Shown one piece after another: positions 25,398-34,008 of a stretch of DNA of 64,000 bases. Each line of letters opens with the position of its first letter. Position 1 is the first letter of the stretch. The stretch lies in assembly GCA_963727955.1 (NCBI GenBank), contig CAVSII010000007.1, positions 248,001-312,000 of the forward strand, read 5' to 3'. Made by a program: the position numbers and the translations under genes. The notes beneath the pieces are model-generated. The model did no database searches, was not told the DNA's origin, and was given only the letters and a program-made list of their open reading frames with translations. The stretch is from Bog-756 sp963727955 (lineage in GTDB: Bacteria; Actinomycetota; Acidimicrobiia; Acidimicrobiales; RAAP-2).

Positions 25398-26231
25398 TCA
25401 GCGGAGGGCGTTCTTCACGAAGTCGTCCGTACCGTGGCCGACCTCCAGTTTGGTGCCCACGTGCCAACTGCCTCGCAGGTGCCGACGGATGGCGAGCCGG
25501 TCATCGGCGGTGGCCCGGGCGGGGGCGTGCCAGAGGTCGGCGTGGTGGAACAGGACGTCGCCCCTTTCCTGGTACAGGCCGATCTCGCCCGGGACGCCTT
25601 CGAAACCCAGCGGGATCCCTTCGGTGCCCGAACGATGGCTGCCGGGCAGCACCCGCAGAAAGCCGTTGGCCGGGCAGGTCGGATCCAAGTGGATGGTGAA
25701 GGCCGCCCCGGGCCAGATGTCCATGTGGGGACCGGACTGGTGATCGGTGTGCCACCCGATCCGGGAGTACCCCGACGTCGGACCGGGTCGGGCGTCCTGG
25801 TAGACCACGCCGAACTGCTCGTAGTCGAGCAACCAGGCATCGGGGGCGAGCAGGCGTCGGGCCACTTCGACCAGTACCGGGAGATGGACCAGGGCGTCAG
25901 CGGTCGGAGAGGCCATGGTGGCGAAGCAGACGTAGTGGGCGAAGGGCCGGCCGTCGACGGTGGCATCGGGGTCGTCGAGGACCACGGTGCCGTGCCGAGG
26001 GTCGAGCCGTCCTTCCGCCAGTTGGTGCTGGGACCGGACCATTTCGACCTCGGCCTCCCGCAGGAGGTGGGGATCGATGGCACCCCGCAGGGTGGCGTAG
26101 CCCTGGTCGGAGAAGAAGGTCACCAACTGATCGACATCTTCCGGCCGGAAGACTCCTGCCCGATCGACCGCCTCGGCTACACGCGCACCGGGGTGGCCCG
26201 ATCTCTTTGTTTTTGGCGTTTTTTTGGCCAC
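25398..26231 (-). CDS. Phytanoyl-CoA dioxygenase (PhyH) family protein
   Basis: A 277-residue Fe(II)/2-oxoglutarate oxygenase. The metal-binding HxD is in IGWHTDHQSGPHMD and the distal His in FHHADLWHAPARATADD, followed by Arg residues that could bind 2-oxoglutarate. The N-terminal helix (DQLVTFFSDQGYATLRGAI) is typical of PhyH. Members hydroxylate acyl-CoAs or small molecules; the substrate is unknown. The start is uncertain. GTG 26231 (VAKKTPKTKRSG) is given because homology begins about 30 residues later, while TTG 26327 would add 32 residues. It is divergent from the large secreted repeat protein, with about 300 bases between. Confidence 0.82.
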   Translation of the reverse strand: MAKKTPKTKRSGHPGARVAEAVDRAGVFRPEDVDQLVTFFSDQGYATLRGAIDPHLLREAEVEMVRSQHQLAEGRLDPRHGTVVLDDPDATVDGRPFAHYVCFATMASPTADALVHLPVLVEVARRLLAPDAWLLDYEQFGVVYQDARPGPTSGYSRIGWHTDHQSGPHMDIWPGAAFTIHLDPTCPANGFLRVLPGSHRSGTEGIPLGFEGVPGEIGLYQERGDVLFHHADLWHAPARATADDRLAIRRHLRGSWHVGTKLEVGHGTDDFVKNALR

Positions 26232-26539
26232 TCCACAACTGTAGATCCGGGGTCGATTTCCTCGGTCCTGTTCCCGCCGGCCAGAGGCGACAGAAAAAAA
26301 TATTGTCCGTGGTGGCTGGTCCGACAAGACCGCTGGGGCCGGGCCACCTGCTCATTTCCCGTCGAAATTGTGTCAAACCGGTTGCATTCGGGGGGTGCAT
26401 CCCCTAGGTTTCGCCATTGGTTGGAGGGTTGCATCGAACTGGGCAGGGGTAAGACTGCGTCTACCAATTGACACATGTCGGTTAATGGGAGGGACGGCCT
26501 ATGTCGGGCCGACCGAGTCAAGCTTGAGGAGAGACGTAG
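26232..26539. promoter_or_regulatory. Divergent intergenic region (about 300 bp)
   Basis: This AT-richer stretch separates the leftward PhyH gene and the rightward surface-protein gene. It holds a run of A/T (about 26293-26300), a perfect TTGACA at 26467-26472 without an obvious -10 partner, and the sequence GCTTGAGGAGAGACGTAG giving the ribosome binding site for the gene at 26540. No RNA gene or small ORF stands out. Confidence 0.4.
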
Positions 26540-28402
26540 ATGAGATCAAAACGAACGTTTTCCGTTCGCGCGGCTTCGCTGGGCGGCGCCTTGGCCCTCC
26601 TGGGAGCAGGCCTGGCCGGCACGGTGGGCCTGGTGGCCAGCACGGCTGTCACCAGCACGCCCGCCGGAGCCAACACCCCGGCTTTCAACGCCACCTGCGT
26701 GGATCTGCCCGTGGTTGGCACCGCGACCTTCAACGCCGTGGTGACCGGGTCTCTTCCGAGTTCGGTGGCCCCCGGGCAGTCGGTGTCTCTTTCCGGTCTC
26801 GCGTTCAAGACGTCGCTCTCGTCGTCGTTCCTCTCACTGGCCAAGGGCCTCACACTCTCCGGTAGCTTCAAGTTGGGTCTGACGGCGACCGGGGGCACCC
26901 CGGCCAGCCAGAACGCCGGCTTCGTGATTCCCTCGACCCCGATTCCCAACCCACCGCCTTCTTCGCTTCCTCTCAATCTGCCCGGCACGGCCAGTGCGAT
27001 CACCGCCGGAAATTCGGGAGCGCTGACCGTCAAGACGGGCACGACCGGAAGTATCACGGTGGCCGTCAACGGAAACCCGGTCGGCACCTTCTCGTGTTCA
27101 GCCCCGGCCGAGACGATCGCCACCACCACGATCAAGCAGCCGGCCGGTTCGATCAGTGCGGTCCTCCCGAGCTCGGCGCCGTTGGCCGGTGGCTCGACGG
27201 TGACCATCCACGGAGCCTTCCTGGCTGATCCCACCGGCGTGACCTTCGGTGGCCTGGCCGCCACCAGCTTCACCGGTCTGACCGCCGACTCGGTGTCCGC
27301 CGTGGTGCCTGCCGGCGTGGCCGGCAGTGTCCCGGTGGTGGTCACCACCTCCGCAGGGCCATCGAGCCCCGGTTCATTGATCTACACCAACGCACCGATC
27401 GTCACGGCGGTGAGCCCCAACACGGGGAGCCCGACCGGCGGCACCTCGGTGACCATCTCCGGTCTGCAGCTGGCCGGGGCCACTGCCGTCGATTTCGGGA
27501 CGACACCGGCGCCGATCACCTCGGACACCGGTAGCTCGATCACGACGACCTCGCCTGCGGGTGCGGCCAAGGGTGTGGTCAATGTCATCGTCACCAACAG
27601 CCATGGCCCGTCGGTGGTCAGTCCGCAGGACGAGTTCACCTACCGCAACGGCTACTGGTTCACGGCCAGCGACGGCGGGGTCTTCGCCTACGGCAACTCG
27701 CCTTTCTGGGGCTCGGCCGGCGGCATCCACCTCAACCAGCCGGTGGTGGGCATGGCCCGCACGCCCGATAATGGCGGGTACTGGTTGGTGGCCTCCGACG
27801 GAGGCATCTTCAGTTACGGGAACGCCAAGTTCTACGGTTCGGCAGGCGCCATCCACCTCAACCAGCCGATCGTGGGCATGGCAGCCACGCCGGACGGTTT
27901 CGGTTACTGGCTGGTGGCCTCGGACGGAGGCATCTTCAGCTATGGCGATGCCCGTTTCTTCGGCTCGACCGGCAACATCACCCTCAACAAGCCGATCGTA
28001 GGGATGGCCTCCACCCCGGACGGCAAGGGCTACTGGTTGGTGGCCTCTGACGGTGGCGTCTTCTCCTTCGGTGATGCCAAATTCCACGGCTCGACCGGGG
28101 CGATGACCCTCAACAAGCCGGTGGTGGGCATGGCCTCCTCGGTCGACGGAAACGGCTACTGGCTGGTGGCTTCGGATGGCGGCATCTTCAGTTTCGGTGA
28201 CGCCCTCTACCACGGCTCCACCGGCGCCATCACCCTCAACAAGCCGGTCGTGGGTATGACCGGTACGCCTGATGGTGCTGGCTACTGGCTCACCGCTGCC
28301 GACGGAGGGGTCTTCAGTTTCGGTGATGCTCACTTCTTCGGCTCCACCGGCAACATCACCCTCAACAAGCCGATCGTCGGGATATCGGGCGCCGGCAGCT
28401 GA
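26540..28402 (+). CDS. Secreted TIG-domain protein with six 42-residue repeats
   Basis: A 620-residue extracellular protein. A signal peptide (about 1-45, LALLGAGLAGTVGLVAS) is followed by a 155-residue beta-rich N-terminal domain with few Cys. Two IPT/TIG Ig-like domains (about 205-288 and 289-368) contain SAVLPSSAPLAGGSTVTIHG and TAVSPNTGSPTGGTSVTISG. From residue 371, six copies of a 42-residue repeat follow, with consensus GYWLVASDGGIFSYGDA, F.GSTG, LNKPIVGMA.TPDG. Each repeat has aromatic and Gly/Asp positions like those of beta-propeller blades. The RBS is GGAGAG and the start ATG 26540. A perfect terminator follows. The role is probably adhesive or carbohydrate-binding at the cell surface, an inference from architecture. 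No LPXTG anchor or C-terminal helix is present. Confidence 0.8.
   Translation: MRSKRTFSVRAASLGGALALLGAGLAGTVGLVASTAVTSTPAGANTPAFNATCVDLPVVGTATFNAVVTGSLPSSVAPGQSVSLSGLAFKTSLSSSFLSLAKGLTLSGSFKLGLTATGGTPASQNAGFVIPSTPIPNPPPSSLPLNLPGTASAITAGNSGALTVKTGTTGSITVAVNGNPVGTFSCSAPAETIATTTIKQPAGSISAVLPSSAPLAGGSTVTIHGAFLADPTGVTFGGLAATSFTGLTADSVSAVVPAGVAGSVPVVVTTSAGPSSPGSLIYTNAPIVTAVSPNTGSPTGGTSVTISGLQLAGATAVDFGTTPAPITSDTGSSITTTSPAGAAKGVVNVIVTNSHGPSVVSPQDEFTYRNGYWFTASDGGVFAYGNSPFWGSAGGIHLNQPVVGMARTPDNGGYWLVASDGGIFSYGNAKFYGSAGAIHLNQPIVGMAATPDGFGYWLVASDGGIFSYGDARFFGSTGNITLNKPIVGMASTPDGKGYWLVASDGGVFSFGDAKFHGSTGAMTLNKPVVGMASSVDGNGYWLVASDGGIFSFGDALYHGSTGAITLNKPVVGMTGTPDGAGYWLTAADGGVFSFGDAHFFGSTGNITLNKPIVGISGAGS
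27650..28399 (+). repeat. Six 126-bp coding repeats
   Basis: The six 42-residue repeats of the surface protein are visible at DNA level as approximately 126-bp units beginning GGCTACTGG, the last slightly shortened. Copies differ mainly at codon third positions and at a few variable residues, suggesting gene-internal duplication followed by selection. Confidence 0.85.
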
Positions 28403-28421
28403 ACCACCCGCACATGGTGTG

Positions 28422-28459
28422 AAAGAGGACCGGGGGCACGTGCCCCCGGTCCTCTTTTT
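28422..28459 (+). terminator. Perfect intrinsic terminator after the TIG-repeat gene
   Basis: An 18-bp uninterrupted stem (AAAGAGGACCGGGGGCAC paired with its complement) with no loop bases beyond the central CACGTG turn, ending in TTTTTG. It lies 20 bases after the stop codon and would insulate the gene from ilvD. It also works on the opposite strand, where nothing is transcribed nearby. Confidence 0.92.
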
Positions 28460-28560
28460 GTCTGGGAGCCCGCCTCGGTGCTTCTCTGCCGGCTCTTGGC
28501 TCACCGGTGTCTGTCACCGGCCGTGAACGCCGGACCCTGGTCAGGTCGTACCATGCATCA

Positions 28561-30276
28561 ATGACCCCACAGACACCCGCTGATCCGTCGGAGGAGCCGC
28601 TGGTCGGTCTCAAGCCCCGCAGCTACCAGGTGACCGACGGTCCCACCCGGGCCCCGGCCCGGGCCATGCTCCGGGCGGTGGGGATGACCGACGACGACTG
28701 GGACAAGCCGCAGATCGGCGTGGCTTCTTCGTGGAACGAGGTCACCCCGTGCAACCTCCCGCTGGACCGACTGGCCAAGCGGGCCAAGGACGGGGTGCGT
28801 GAGGCGGGCGGCTTCCCCCTCGAGTTCGTGACCATCGCCGTCTCCGACGGCATCTCGATGGGGCACGAGGGCATGCGGGCTTCTCTGGTGAGCCGCGAGA
28901 TCATCGCCGACTCGGTGGAGACGGTCATGCACGCCGAGCGGTTCGACGGACTGGTCACCCTGGCCGGGTGCGACAAGTCCCTGCCAGGCATGCTCATGGC
29001 CGCCGCCCGGATCAATCTGCCCAGCGTCTTCCTGTACGGCGGGTCGATCCTCCCGGGACGGGTGCGGGACCGGGCCCTCGACATCACCTCGGTGTTCGAA
29101 GCGGTCGGGGCCCACGCCGTCGATGCTCTGAGCGACGAGGAGCTGAGCCTCATCGAACACAACGCCTGTCCGACCGAGGGATCCTGTGCGGGGATGTTCA
29201 CCGCCAACACCATGGCGGCCGTGGCCGAGGCCCTGGGCATGGCCCTGCCCGGTAGCTCGTCCCCACCGGCCGTCGACCGGCGCCGCGACGATGCGGCCTT
29301 TGCCTCCGGCCAGGCGGTGGTGGCTCTCCTCCGCCAGGCCATCCGGCCCCGACAGGTGATGACCAAGGACGCCTTCGAGAACGCCATCGCTGTGACCATG
29401 GCCCTCGGGGGATCGACCAATGCCGTTCTCCACCTGTTGGCCATCGCCAACGAGGCCCGGGTCGAGCTCACCCTCGACGACTTCAACAAGGTGGCCGCCC
29501 GTGTTCCCCACCTGGCCGACACCAAACCCCACGGCAAGTACCACATGGCCGACCTCGATCGCATCGGCGGGGTGGAGGTGGTCATGGCCGAACTGCTCGA
29601 GGCCGGGCTGCTGCACGGCGACTGCCTGACGGTGACTGGCCGCACGGTGGCCGAAAACCTGGCCGTCCTGGACCCACCCCCTCCCGACGGCGACGTTGTC
29701 CACCCCATCGACCGGCCCATCCACGCCCAAGGGGGGATCGCCATCCTGACCGGCACTCTCGCCCCCAAGGGGGCGGTGGTCAAGGTGGCCGGCATCGACC
29801 AGCTGACCTTCGTGGGACCGGCCCGGGTGTTCGACGGCGAGGACCGGGCCATGGAGGCCATCCTGGCGGGGTCGATCGAGCCCGGTACGGTCATCGTCAT
29901 CCGCTACGAGGGACCCAAGGGGGGCCCGGGCATGCGCGAGATGCTGGCGGTCACCGGCGCCCTCAAGGGTGTGGGGCGAGGAGGTGATTGCGCGCTGGTC
30001 ACCGATGGGAGGTTCTCCGGCGGGACCCATGGCTTCTGCATCGGACACGTTGCCCCCGAGGCCGTGGACGGCGGACCCATCGCCCTGGTGGCCGACGGCG
30101 ATCAGATCAGCGTGGACGTGGTCGCCCACACCATCGACCTGGGCGTGGACGAGGCCGAGCTCGAGCGGCGGCGGGCGGGGCTCAAGCATCCCGCCCCCCG
30201 CTACACGACCGGGGTGCTGGCCAAATACGCCCGCCTGGTCACCGGGGCCGACCGGGGTGCCATCACCGAGCCCTGA
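28561..30276 (+). CDS. ilvD: Dihydroxy-acid dehydratase
   Basis: A 571-residue IlvD, which dehydrates dihydroxy-isovalerate and dihydroxy-methylvalerate to the keto acids of valine and isoleucine. Fe-S cluster Cys residues are in NEVTPCNLPL, LAGCDKSLPGML and PTEGSCAGMFTANTM; the GGTHGFCIGH C-terminal motif is present. The whole length is conserved. ATG 28561 is chosen over the in-frame TTG/GTG starts upstream. There is no Shine-Dalgarno sequence, but TACCAT (28549-28554) ends six bases before the ATG, an arrangement typical of leaderless transcripts. It precedes the ilv leader and the ilvBNC operon but is separated from them by about 80 bases carrying the leader promoter. Confidence 0.96.
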   Translation: MTPQTPADPSEEPLVGLKPRSYQVTDGPTRAPARAMLRAVGMTDDDWDKPQIGVASSWNEVTPCNLPLDRLAKRAKDGVREAGGFPLEFVTIAVSDGISMGHEGMRASLVSREIIADSVETVMHAERFDGLVTLAGCDKSLPGMLMAAARINLPSVFLYGGSILPGRVRDRALDITSVFEAVGAHAVDALSDEELSLIEHNACPTEGSCAGMFTANTMAAVAEALGMALPGSSSPPAVDRRRDDAAFASGQAVVALLRQAIRPRQVMTKDAFENAIAVTMALGGSTNAVLHLLAIANEARVELTLDDFNKVAARVPHLADTKPHGKYHMADLDRIGGVEVVMAELLEAGLLHGDCLTVTGRTVAENLAVLDPPPPDGDVVHPIDRPIHAQGGIAILTGTLAPKGAVVKVAGIDQLTFVGPARVFDGEDRAMEAILAGSIEPGTVIVIRYEGPKGGPGMREMLAVTGALKGVGRGGDCALVTDGRFSGGTHGFCIGHVAPEAVDGGPIALVADGDQISVDVVAHTIDLGVDEAELERRRAGLKHPAPRYTTGVLAKYARLVTGADRGAITEP

Positions 30277-30355
30277 GGGTTCGTCCCGGCCGCCGGGGGC
30301 GGCTTCCCCCCGCTGCTTGTGGTGGCCACCCGGTCCATGCCACAATGTGAGGACC

Positions 30356-30403
30356 ATGAACAACACCACCGTTCAGCCGATCATCCTGGTACTCGTTTCG
30401 TAG
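30356..30403 (+). CDS. ilv leader peptide (MNNTTVQPIILVLVS)
   Basis: A 15-residue reading frame just upstream of ilvB. Seven residues are branched-chain amino acids, six of them in a run (Ile-Ile-Leu-Val-Leu-Val at residues 9-14), exactly what a ribosome-sensing leader needs. The stop TAG is followed by two hairpins. The ATG lies 10 bases after a possible -10 (CACAAT, 30341-30346) with TTGTGG (30317-30322) as -35, so the message may start at or near the ATG, or use GAGG as a weak binding site. Comparable Val/Leu/Ile-rich leaders precede ilvB in Corynebacterium and other actinobacteria. Read as attenuation control of branched-chain amino acid synthesis. Confidence 0.85.
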   Translation: MNNTTVQPIILVLVS

Positions 30404-30433
30404 CGCATACGACGCCTTCTCGCCGTATGCGCT
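30402..30433 (+). promoter_or_regulatory. First leader hairpin
   Basis: AGCGCATACG pairs with CGTATGCGCT (10 bp, 12-base loop), directly overlapping the leader stop codon and followed by TTTCC. It could be the pause or stop-codon hairpin of the attenuator. A ribosome stalled at the Ile/Leu/Val codons would leave it free, while a ribosome at the stop would cover its 5' arm. I found no pairing that would exclude the next hairpin, so the exact switch is not resolved. Confidence 0.7.
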
Positions 30434-30436
30434 TTC

Positions 30437-30462
30437 CGACCTCCCCGACGGGAGGTCGTTTT
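30437..30462 (+). terminator. Attenuator terminator ahead of ilvB
   Basis: CGACCTCCC and GGGAGGTCG form a perfect 9-bp stem with a CGAC loop followed by TTTTC: a classical intrinsic terminator 3 bases after the first hairpin. The 3' arm contains GGGAGG, which lies eight bases before an in-frame ATG at 30464. The same hairpin could therefore also hide a ribosome binding site. Confidence 0.82.
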
Positions 30463-30529
30463 CATGTCCCACCACGGTCAGCGTTCACCCATTCCCGACC
30501 ACAGACCATCGACGACAAGGGAGCAAGCG

Positions 30530-32353
30530 ATGGAACTCACAGGAGCACAAGCACTGATCAAGAGCTTGGAGATGCAGCGGGTAGAGGTCATGTTCGGACT
30601 GCCCGGCGGCGCCATCCTGCCCGTCTACGACCCGATCATCGACTCCTCCATCCGTCACATCCTGGTGCGCCACGAACAGGGTGCCGGCCATATGGCCGAA
30701 GGGTACGCCCAGGTGACCGGCCGGCCCGGTGTGGCCATGGTCACCAGCGGTCCGGGGGCCACCAACATCGTGACGCCACTGGCCGACGCCTACATGGACT
30801 CCATTCCGTTGGTGGTGGTGACCGGACAGGTGGCCACCACGGCCATCGGCACCGACGCTTTCCAGGAGAGCGACATCACCGGTATCACCATGGGCATCAC
30901 CAAGCACAACTGGCTGATCACCGACGGCGCCGACATCCCCCGGGTGGTGGCGGAGGCCTTCCACGTGGCCACCACCGGCCGACCCGGTCCCGTTCTCATC
31001 GACGTCCCCAAGGACGTGGCCAACAAGCCCATGGAGTGGTACTGGCCCGAGCCGGGCGACCTGGATCTGCCCGGTTACCACCCGATGGTCGAGGGCGATC
31101 CGGAACGGGTGCGCGCCGCGGCCGAGCTCTTGCTGGCCGCCGAGCGCCCGATCATCTACGCCGGCGGAGGCATCCTTAAGGCGCGGGCCGCCGACGCCCT
31201 GCGCCAGCTGGCCGAGCGCACCGGTATACCGGTGGTCACCACGCTGATGGCCCGGGGTTGCTTTCCCGACTCGCACCCGCTGTGCCTCGGGATGCCGGGC
31301 ATGCACGGCAACTACACGGCGGTGACCTCCATGCAGCGGTCCGATCTGCTCATCGCCCTGGGGAGCCGGTTCGACGATCGGGTCACCGGCCGCGTCGACG
31401 CTTTCGCCCCCGAGGCCAAGGTCATCCACGTCGACATCGACCCGGCCGAGCTCAACAAGGTGCGTCACGCCGACGTGGCCGTGGCCGGCGACTGCCGGCT
31501 GGTCATCGAGGAGATGCTGGTCGCCCTCGACGGGCTCGGCCTGCCTCACTCCGACGCCACCCGCGGCGGCTCGGGGGGAGCACCCAGCGACGCCGTGGCC
31601 GGGGCGCCGGCCGTTCCCGGTTCGCTGGCCGCCGCCTATCCGCGTGAGGGGCTGGCGCCGTGGCGAGCCCGGCTGAGTGAGTGGCAAAGCCGCTATCCGC
31701 TGGTCTACGACCAGCAACCGGGTGCCGGTGCTCTCAAGCCCCAGTTCGTCCTCGAGACACTGCGCGACGCCACCCCCGACGACGCCATCGTGGCCTCCGG
31801 CGTCGGTCAGCACCAGATGTTCGCCTCCCAATGGTGGCAGTTCGACTACCCCTACACCTGGGTCAACTCGGGTGGACTGGGCACCATGGGATTCGCCGTG
31901 CCGGCCGCCATCGGGGCCAAGGTGGGCCGACCGGACAGGATGGTGTGGGCGGTGGACGGCGACGGGTGCTTCCAGATGACGGCACAGGAGCTGGTCACCG
32001 CCAGCTCGGAGCGCATTCCGGTCAAGATCGCCATTCTCAACAACGCCTATCTGGGCATGGTGCGCCAGTGGCAGGAGATGTTCTACGAAGAGCGGTACTC
32101 GGAGGTCTATCTCTCTCCCGATCTACCCGACTACGTGGGCTGGGCCGAGTCGATGGGCTGTGTGGGCATCCGTGTCGAGTCGAGTGAGGAGGTGGCACCG
32201 GCCATCGACAAGGCCAACGACATCGACGACCGGCCGGTGGTCATCGACTTCCGTACCGACGCCTTCGAGAAGGTCTTTCCCATGGTGGCTGCCGGTGCTT
32301 CCAACGACGACATCATGGTGGACCCGTCATTGGACCAGGGTGGCGGACGGTGA
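30530..32353 (+). CDS. ilvB: Acetolactate synthase large subunit
   Basis: A 607-residue ThDP-dependent acetohydroxyacid synthase, which joins two pyruvates or pyruvate plus 2-ketobutyrate in the first common step to valine, leucine and isoleucine. The catalytic Glu is in VRHEQGAGHMAEGYA. The ThDP/Mg site is GDGCFQMTAQELVTA followed by NNAYLGMVRQWQEMFYEERYS. Start ATG 30530 has AAGGGAG upstream and begins at the conserved MELTGAQALI; ATG 30464, with GGGAGG in the terminator stem, would add 22 residues. A Ser/Ala/Gly-rich insert (about 345-375) is typical of actinobacterial enzymes. The stop overlaps the GTG of ilvN. Expression is likely controlled by the leader. Confidence 0.97.
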   Translation: MELTGAQALIKSLEMQRVEVMFGLPGGAILPVYDPIIDSSIRHILVRHEQGAGHMAEGYAQVTGRPGVAMVTSGPGATNIVTPLADAYMDSIPLVVVTGQVATTAIGTDAFQESDITGITMGITKHNWLITDGADIPRVVAEAFHVATTGRPGPVLIDVPKDVANKPMEWYWPEPGDLDLPGYHPMVEGDPERVRAAAELLLAAERPIIYAGGGILKARAADALRQLAERTGIPVVTTLMARGCFPDSHPLCLGMPGMHGNYTAVTSMQRSDLLIALGSRFDDRVTGRVDAFAPEAKVIHVDIDPAELNKVRHADVAVAGDCRLVIEEMLVALDGLGLPHSDATRGGSGGAPSDAVAGAPAVPGSLAAAYPREGLAPWRARLSEWQSRYPLVYDQQPGAGALKPQFVLETLRDATPDDAIVASGVGQHQMFASQWWQFDYPYTWVNSGGLGTMGFAVPAAIGAKVGRPDRMVWAVDGDGCFQMTAQELVTASSERIPVKIAILNNAYLGMVRQWQEMFYEERYSEVYLSPDLPDYVGWAESMGCVGIRVESSEEVAPAIDKANDIDDRPVVIDFRTDAFEKVFPMVAAGASNDDIMVDPSLDQGGGR

Positions 32354-32919
32354 GCGTCTACGGTGCCGACAAGCGCCACCACACCCTCATCGTGGTGGTG
32401 GAGAACAAGGCCGGCGTGCTGGCCCGGGTGGCCGGCCTGTTCTCGCGGCGCGGCTACAACATCTACAGCCTGGCCGTGGCCCCGTCCGATGACGTGCGCT
32501 TCAGCCGGATCACCATCGTGGTGGACGTCGAATCGGCGCCGCTTGACCAGATCATGAAGCAGTTGGACAAGCTCATCCCCGTGGTGTCGATCACCGAACT
32601 GGATCCGGCGGTGTCCCGGGAGAGGGAGCTGCTCATGGCCACCCTTGAGGCCGGTCCCGACACCCGGGGACAGATCATCCAGCTGGTCGGGGTGTTCGAG
32701 GGCAAGATCGTCGACGTCGGCCACGACCGCCTCACCGTGGCCCTGGAGGGCGCCCCTATCAAGTTGGACGACTTCGAGAATCTCATCCGCAGCTACGGCA
32801 TCGTGGAGATGCAGCGGACGGGCCGGGTGGCGTTGCCTAAGCTGGACCGGTCCGGCGAACGCGAGCCGGAGTTGGTGGCCCGATCCATACTCGGACATGA
32901 CACAGAGAAGGCAGGTTGA
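32350..32919 (+). CDS. ilvN: Acetolactate synthase small (regulatory) subunit
   Basis: A 189-residue ACT-domain subunit that gives the IlvB enzyme full activity and feedback sensitivity to valine. The ACT domain is clear at the N-terminus (HTLIVVVENKAGVLARVAGL, RRGYNIYSLAVAPSDD), and the C-terminal half (MATLEAGPDTRGQIIQLVGV) is the usual second domain. GTG 32350 overlaps the ilvB TGA by four bases. The stop overlaps the ATG of ilvC (TGATG). The C-terminal tail after about residue 170 is poorly conserved. All three ilvBNC genes are translationally coupled. Confidence 0.96.
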   Translation: MSVYGADKRHHTLIVVVENKAGVLARVAGLFSRRGYNIYSLAVAPSDDVRFSRITIVVDVESAPLDQIMKQLDKLIPVVSITELDPAVSRERELLMATLEAGPDTRGQIIQLVGVFEGKIVDVGHDRLTVALEGAPIKLDDFENLIRSYGIVEMQRTGRVALPKLDRSGEREPELVARSILGHDTEKAG

Positions 32920-33950
32920 TGGCGATGGCCACGTTGTACTACGAGAAGGACGCCGATCCCGACCTCATCAGGGGCCGCAAGGTGGCGGTGATCGGCTACG
33001 GGTCCCAGGGGCACGCCCACGCCCTCAATCTCTCCGAGAGCGGAGTGGATGTCCGGGTCGGACTCCGTCCGGACTCGTCGTCGAAGCAGAAGGCCGAGGA
33101 AGCGGGGCTGTCGGTCCGGTCGGTGGCCGATGCCGCCGCCGAGGCGGATGTGATCATGATCCTCCTGCCCGACACCGAGCAGGCCTCGGTGTACGAGGCG
33201 GAGATCGCTCCCCACCTGCGGGACGGGGACGCCCTCTTGTTCGCCCACGGGTTCAACATCCGATTCGGGCTCATCGCCCCCCCGGCCGGCGTGGACGTGG
33301 CCATGGTCGCCCCCAAGGGCCCCGGCCACCTGGTGCGGCGGACCTACACCGAGGGGGGAGGGGTGCCCTCGCTCATCGCCGTCTCCGCCGACCCGTCGGG
33401 CCGGGCCCACGCCCTGGCTCTGTCCTACGCCCACGCCATCGGGGCCACCCGGGCCGGCGTGCTCGACACCACCTTCGCCGAAGAGACGGAGACCGACCTG
33501 TTCGGTGAACAGGTGGTGCTGTGCGGCGGTCTGACCGCCTTGGTGCAGGCCGGCTACGAAACCCTGGTCGGAGCCGGCTACCAGCCGGAGAGCGCTTATT
33601 TCGAGTGCCTCCACGAGCTCAAGCTCATCGTCGACCTCATGTACGAGCAGGGCATCAGTGGGATGCGGTTCTCCATCTCCGACACGGCCGAGTACGGCGA
33701 CCTGACCCGCGGGCCGCGGGTCATCAACCAGGCGGTGCGCGACGAGATGAGTCGTATCCTGGGCGAGATCCAGGACGGATCGTTCGCCAAGGAATGGGTG
33801 GCCGAGAACGCCGAAGGCCGCCCCAACTTCAACGCCCTTCGCAAGGCGGGACTCGACCATCCGATCGAGAAGGTGGGCGCCGAGCTCCGCGACATGATGC
33901 CGTTCGTCACCGCCGGCAAGCAGAAGATCCAGGACGTCTCCGGAGGCTGA
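32919..33950 (+). CDS. ilvC: Ketol-acid reductoisomerase
   Basis: A 343-residue class I KARI, which isomerises and reduces acetolactate with NADPH and Mg2+ to dihydroxy-isovalerate. The Rossmann site is VAVIGYGSQGHAHALNL. The catalytic C-terminal domain shows ETETDLFGEQVVLCGGL and ECLHELKLIVDLMYEQG, containing the acidic metal ligands. ATG 32919 overlaps the ilvN TGA and has AGAAGG upstream; a second ATG lies two codons later. The product passes to IlvD upstream, completing a local set of valine/isoleucine enzymes. The terminal keto-acid transaminase IlvE is not in the window. Confidence 0.97.
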   Translation: MAMATLYYEKDADPDLIRGRKVAVIGYGSQGHAHALNLSESGVDVRVGLRPDSSSKQKAEEAGLSVRSVADAAAEADVIMILLPDTEQASVYEAEIAPHLRDGDALLFAHGFNIRFGLIAPPAGVDVAMVAPKGPGHLVRRTYTEGGGVPSLIAVSADPSGRAHALALSYAHAIGATRAGVLDTTFAEETETDLFGEQVVLCGGLTALVQAGYETLVGAGYQPESAYFECLHELKLIVDLMYEQGISGMRFSISDTAEYGDLTRGPRVINQAVRDEMSRILGEIQDGSFAKEWVAENAEGRPNFNALRKAGLDHPIEKVGAELRDMMPFVTAGKQKIQDVSGG

Positions 33951-34008
33951 GCCGCACGCTTTCCGAGTCCTCGCCGTCTCGACGCCGACCCACGGCCACG
34001 CTCTCCCG

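Noticed and set aside
28558..30369. 603-residue open frame on the minus strand opposite ilvD
   Set aside because: It is the antisense shadow of a complete, highly conserved ilvD; composition is Gly/His/Val-rich low-complexity typical of shadows in GC-rich genes.
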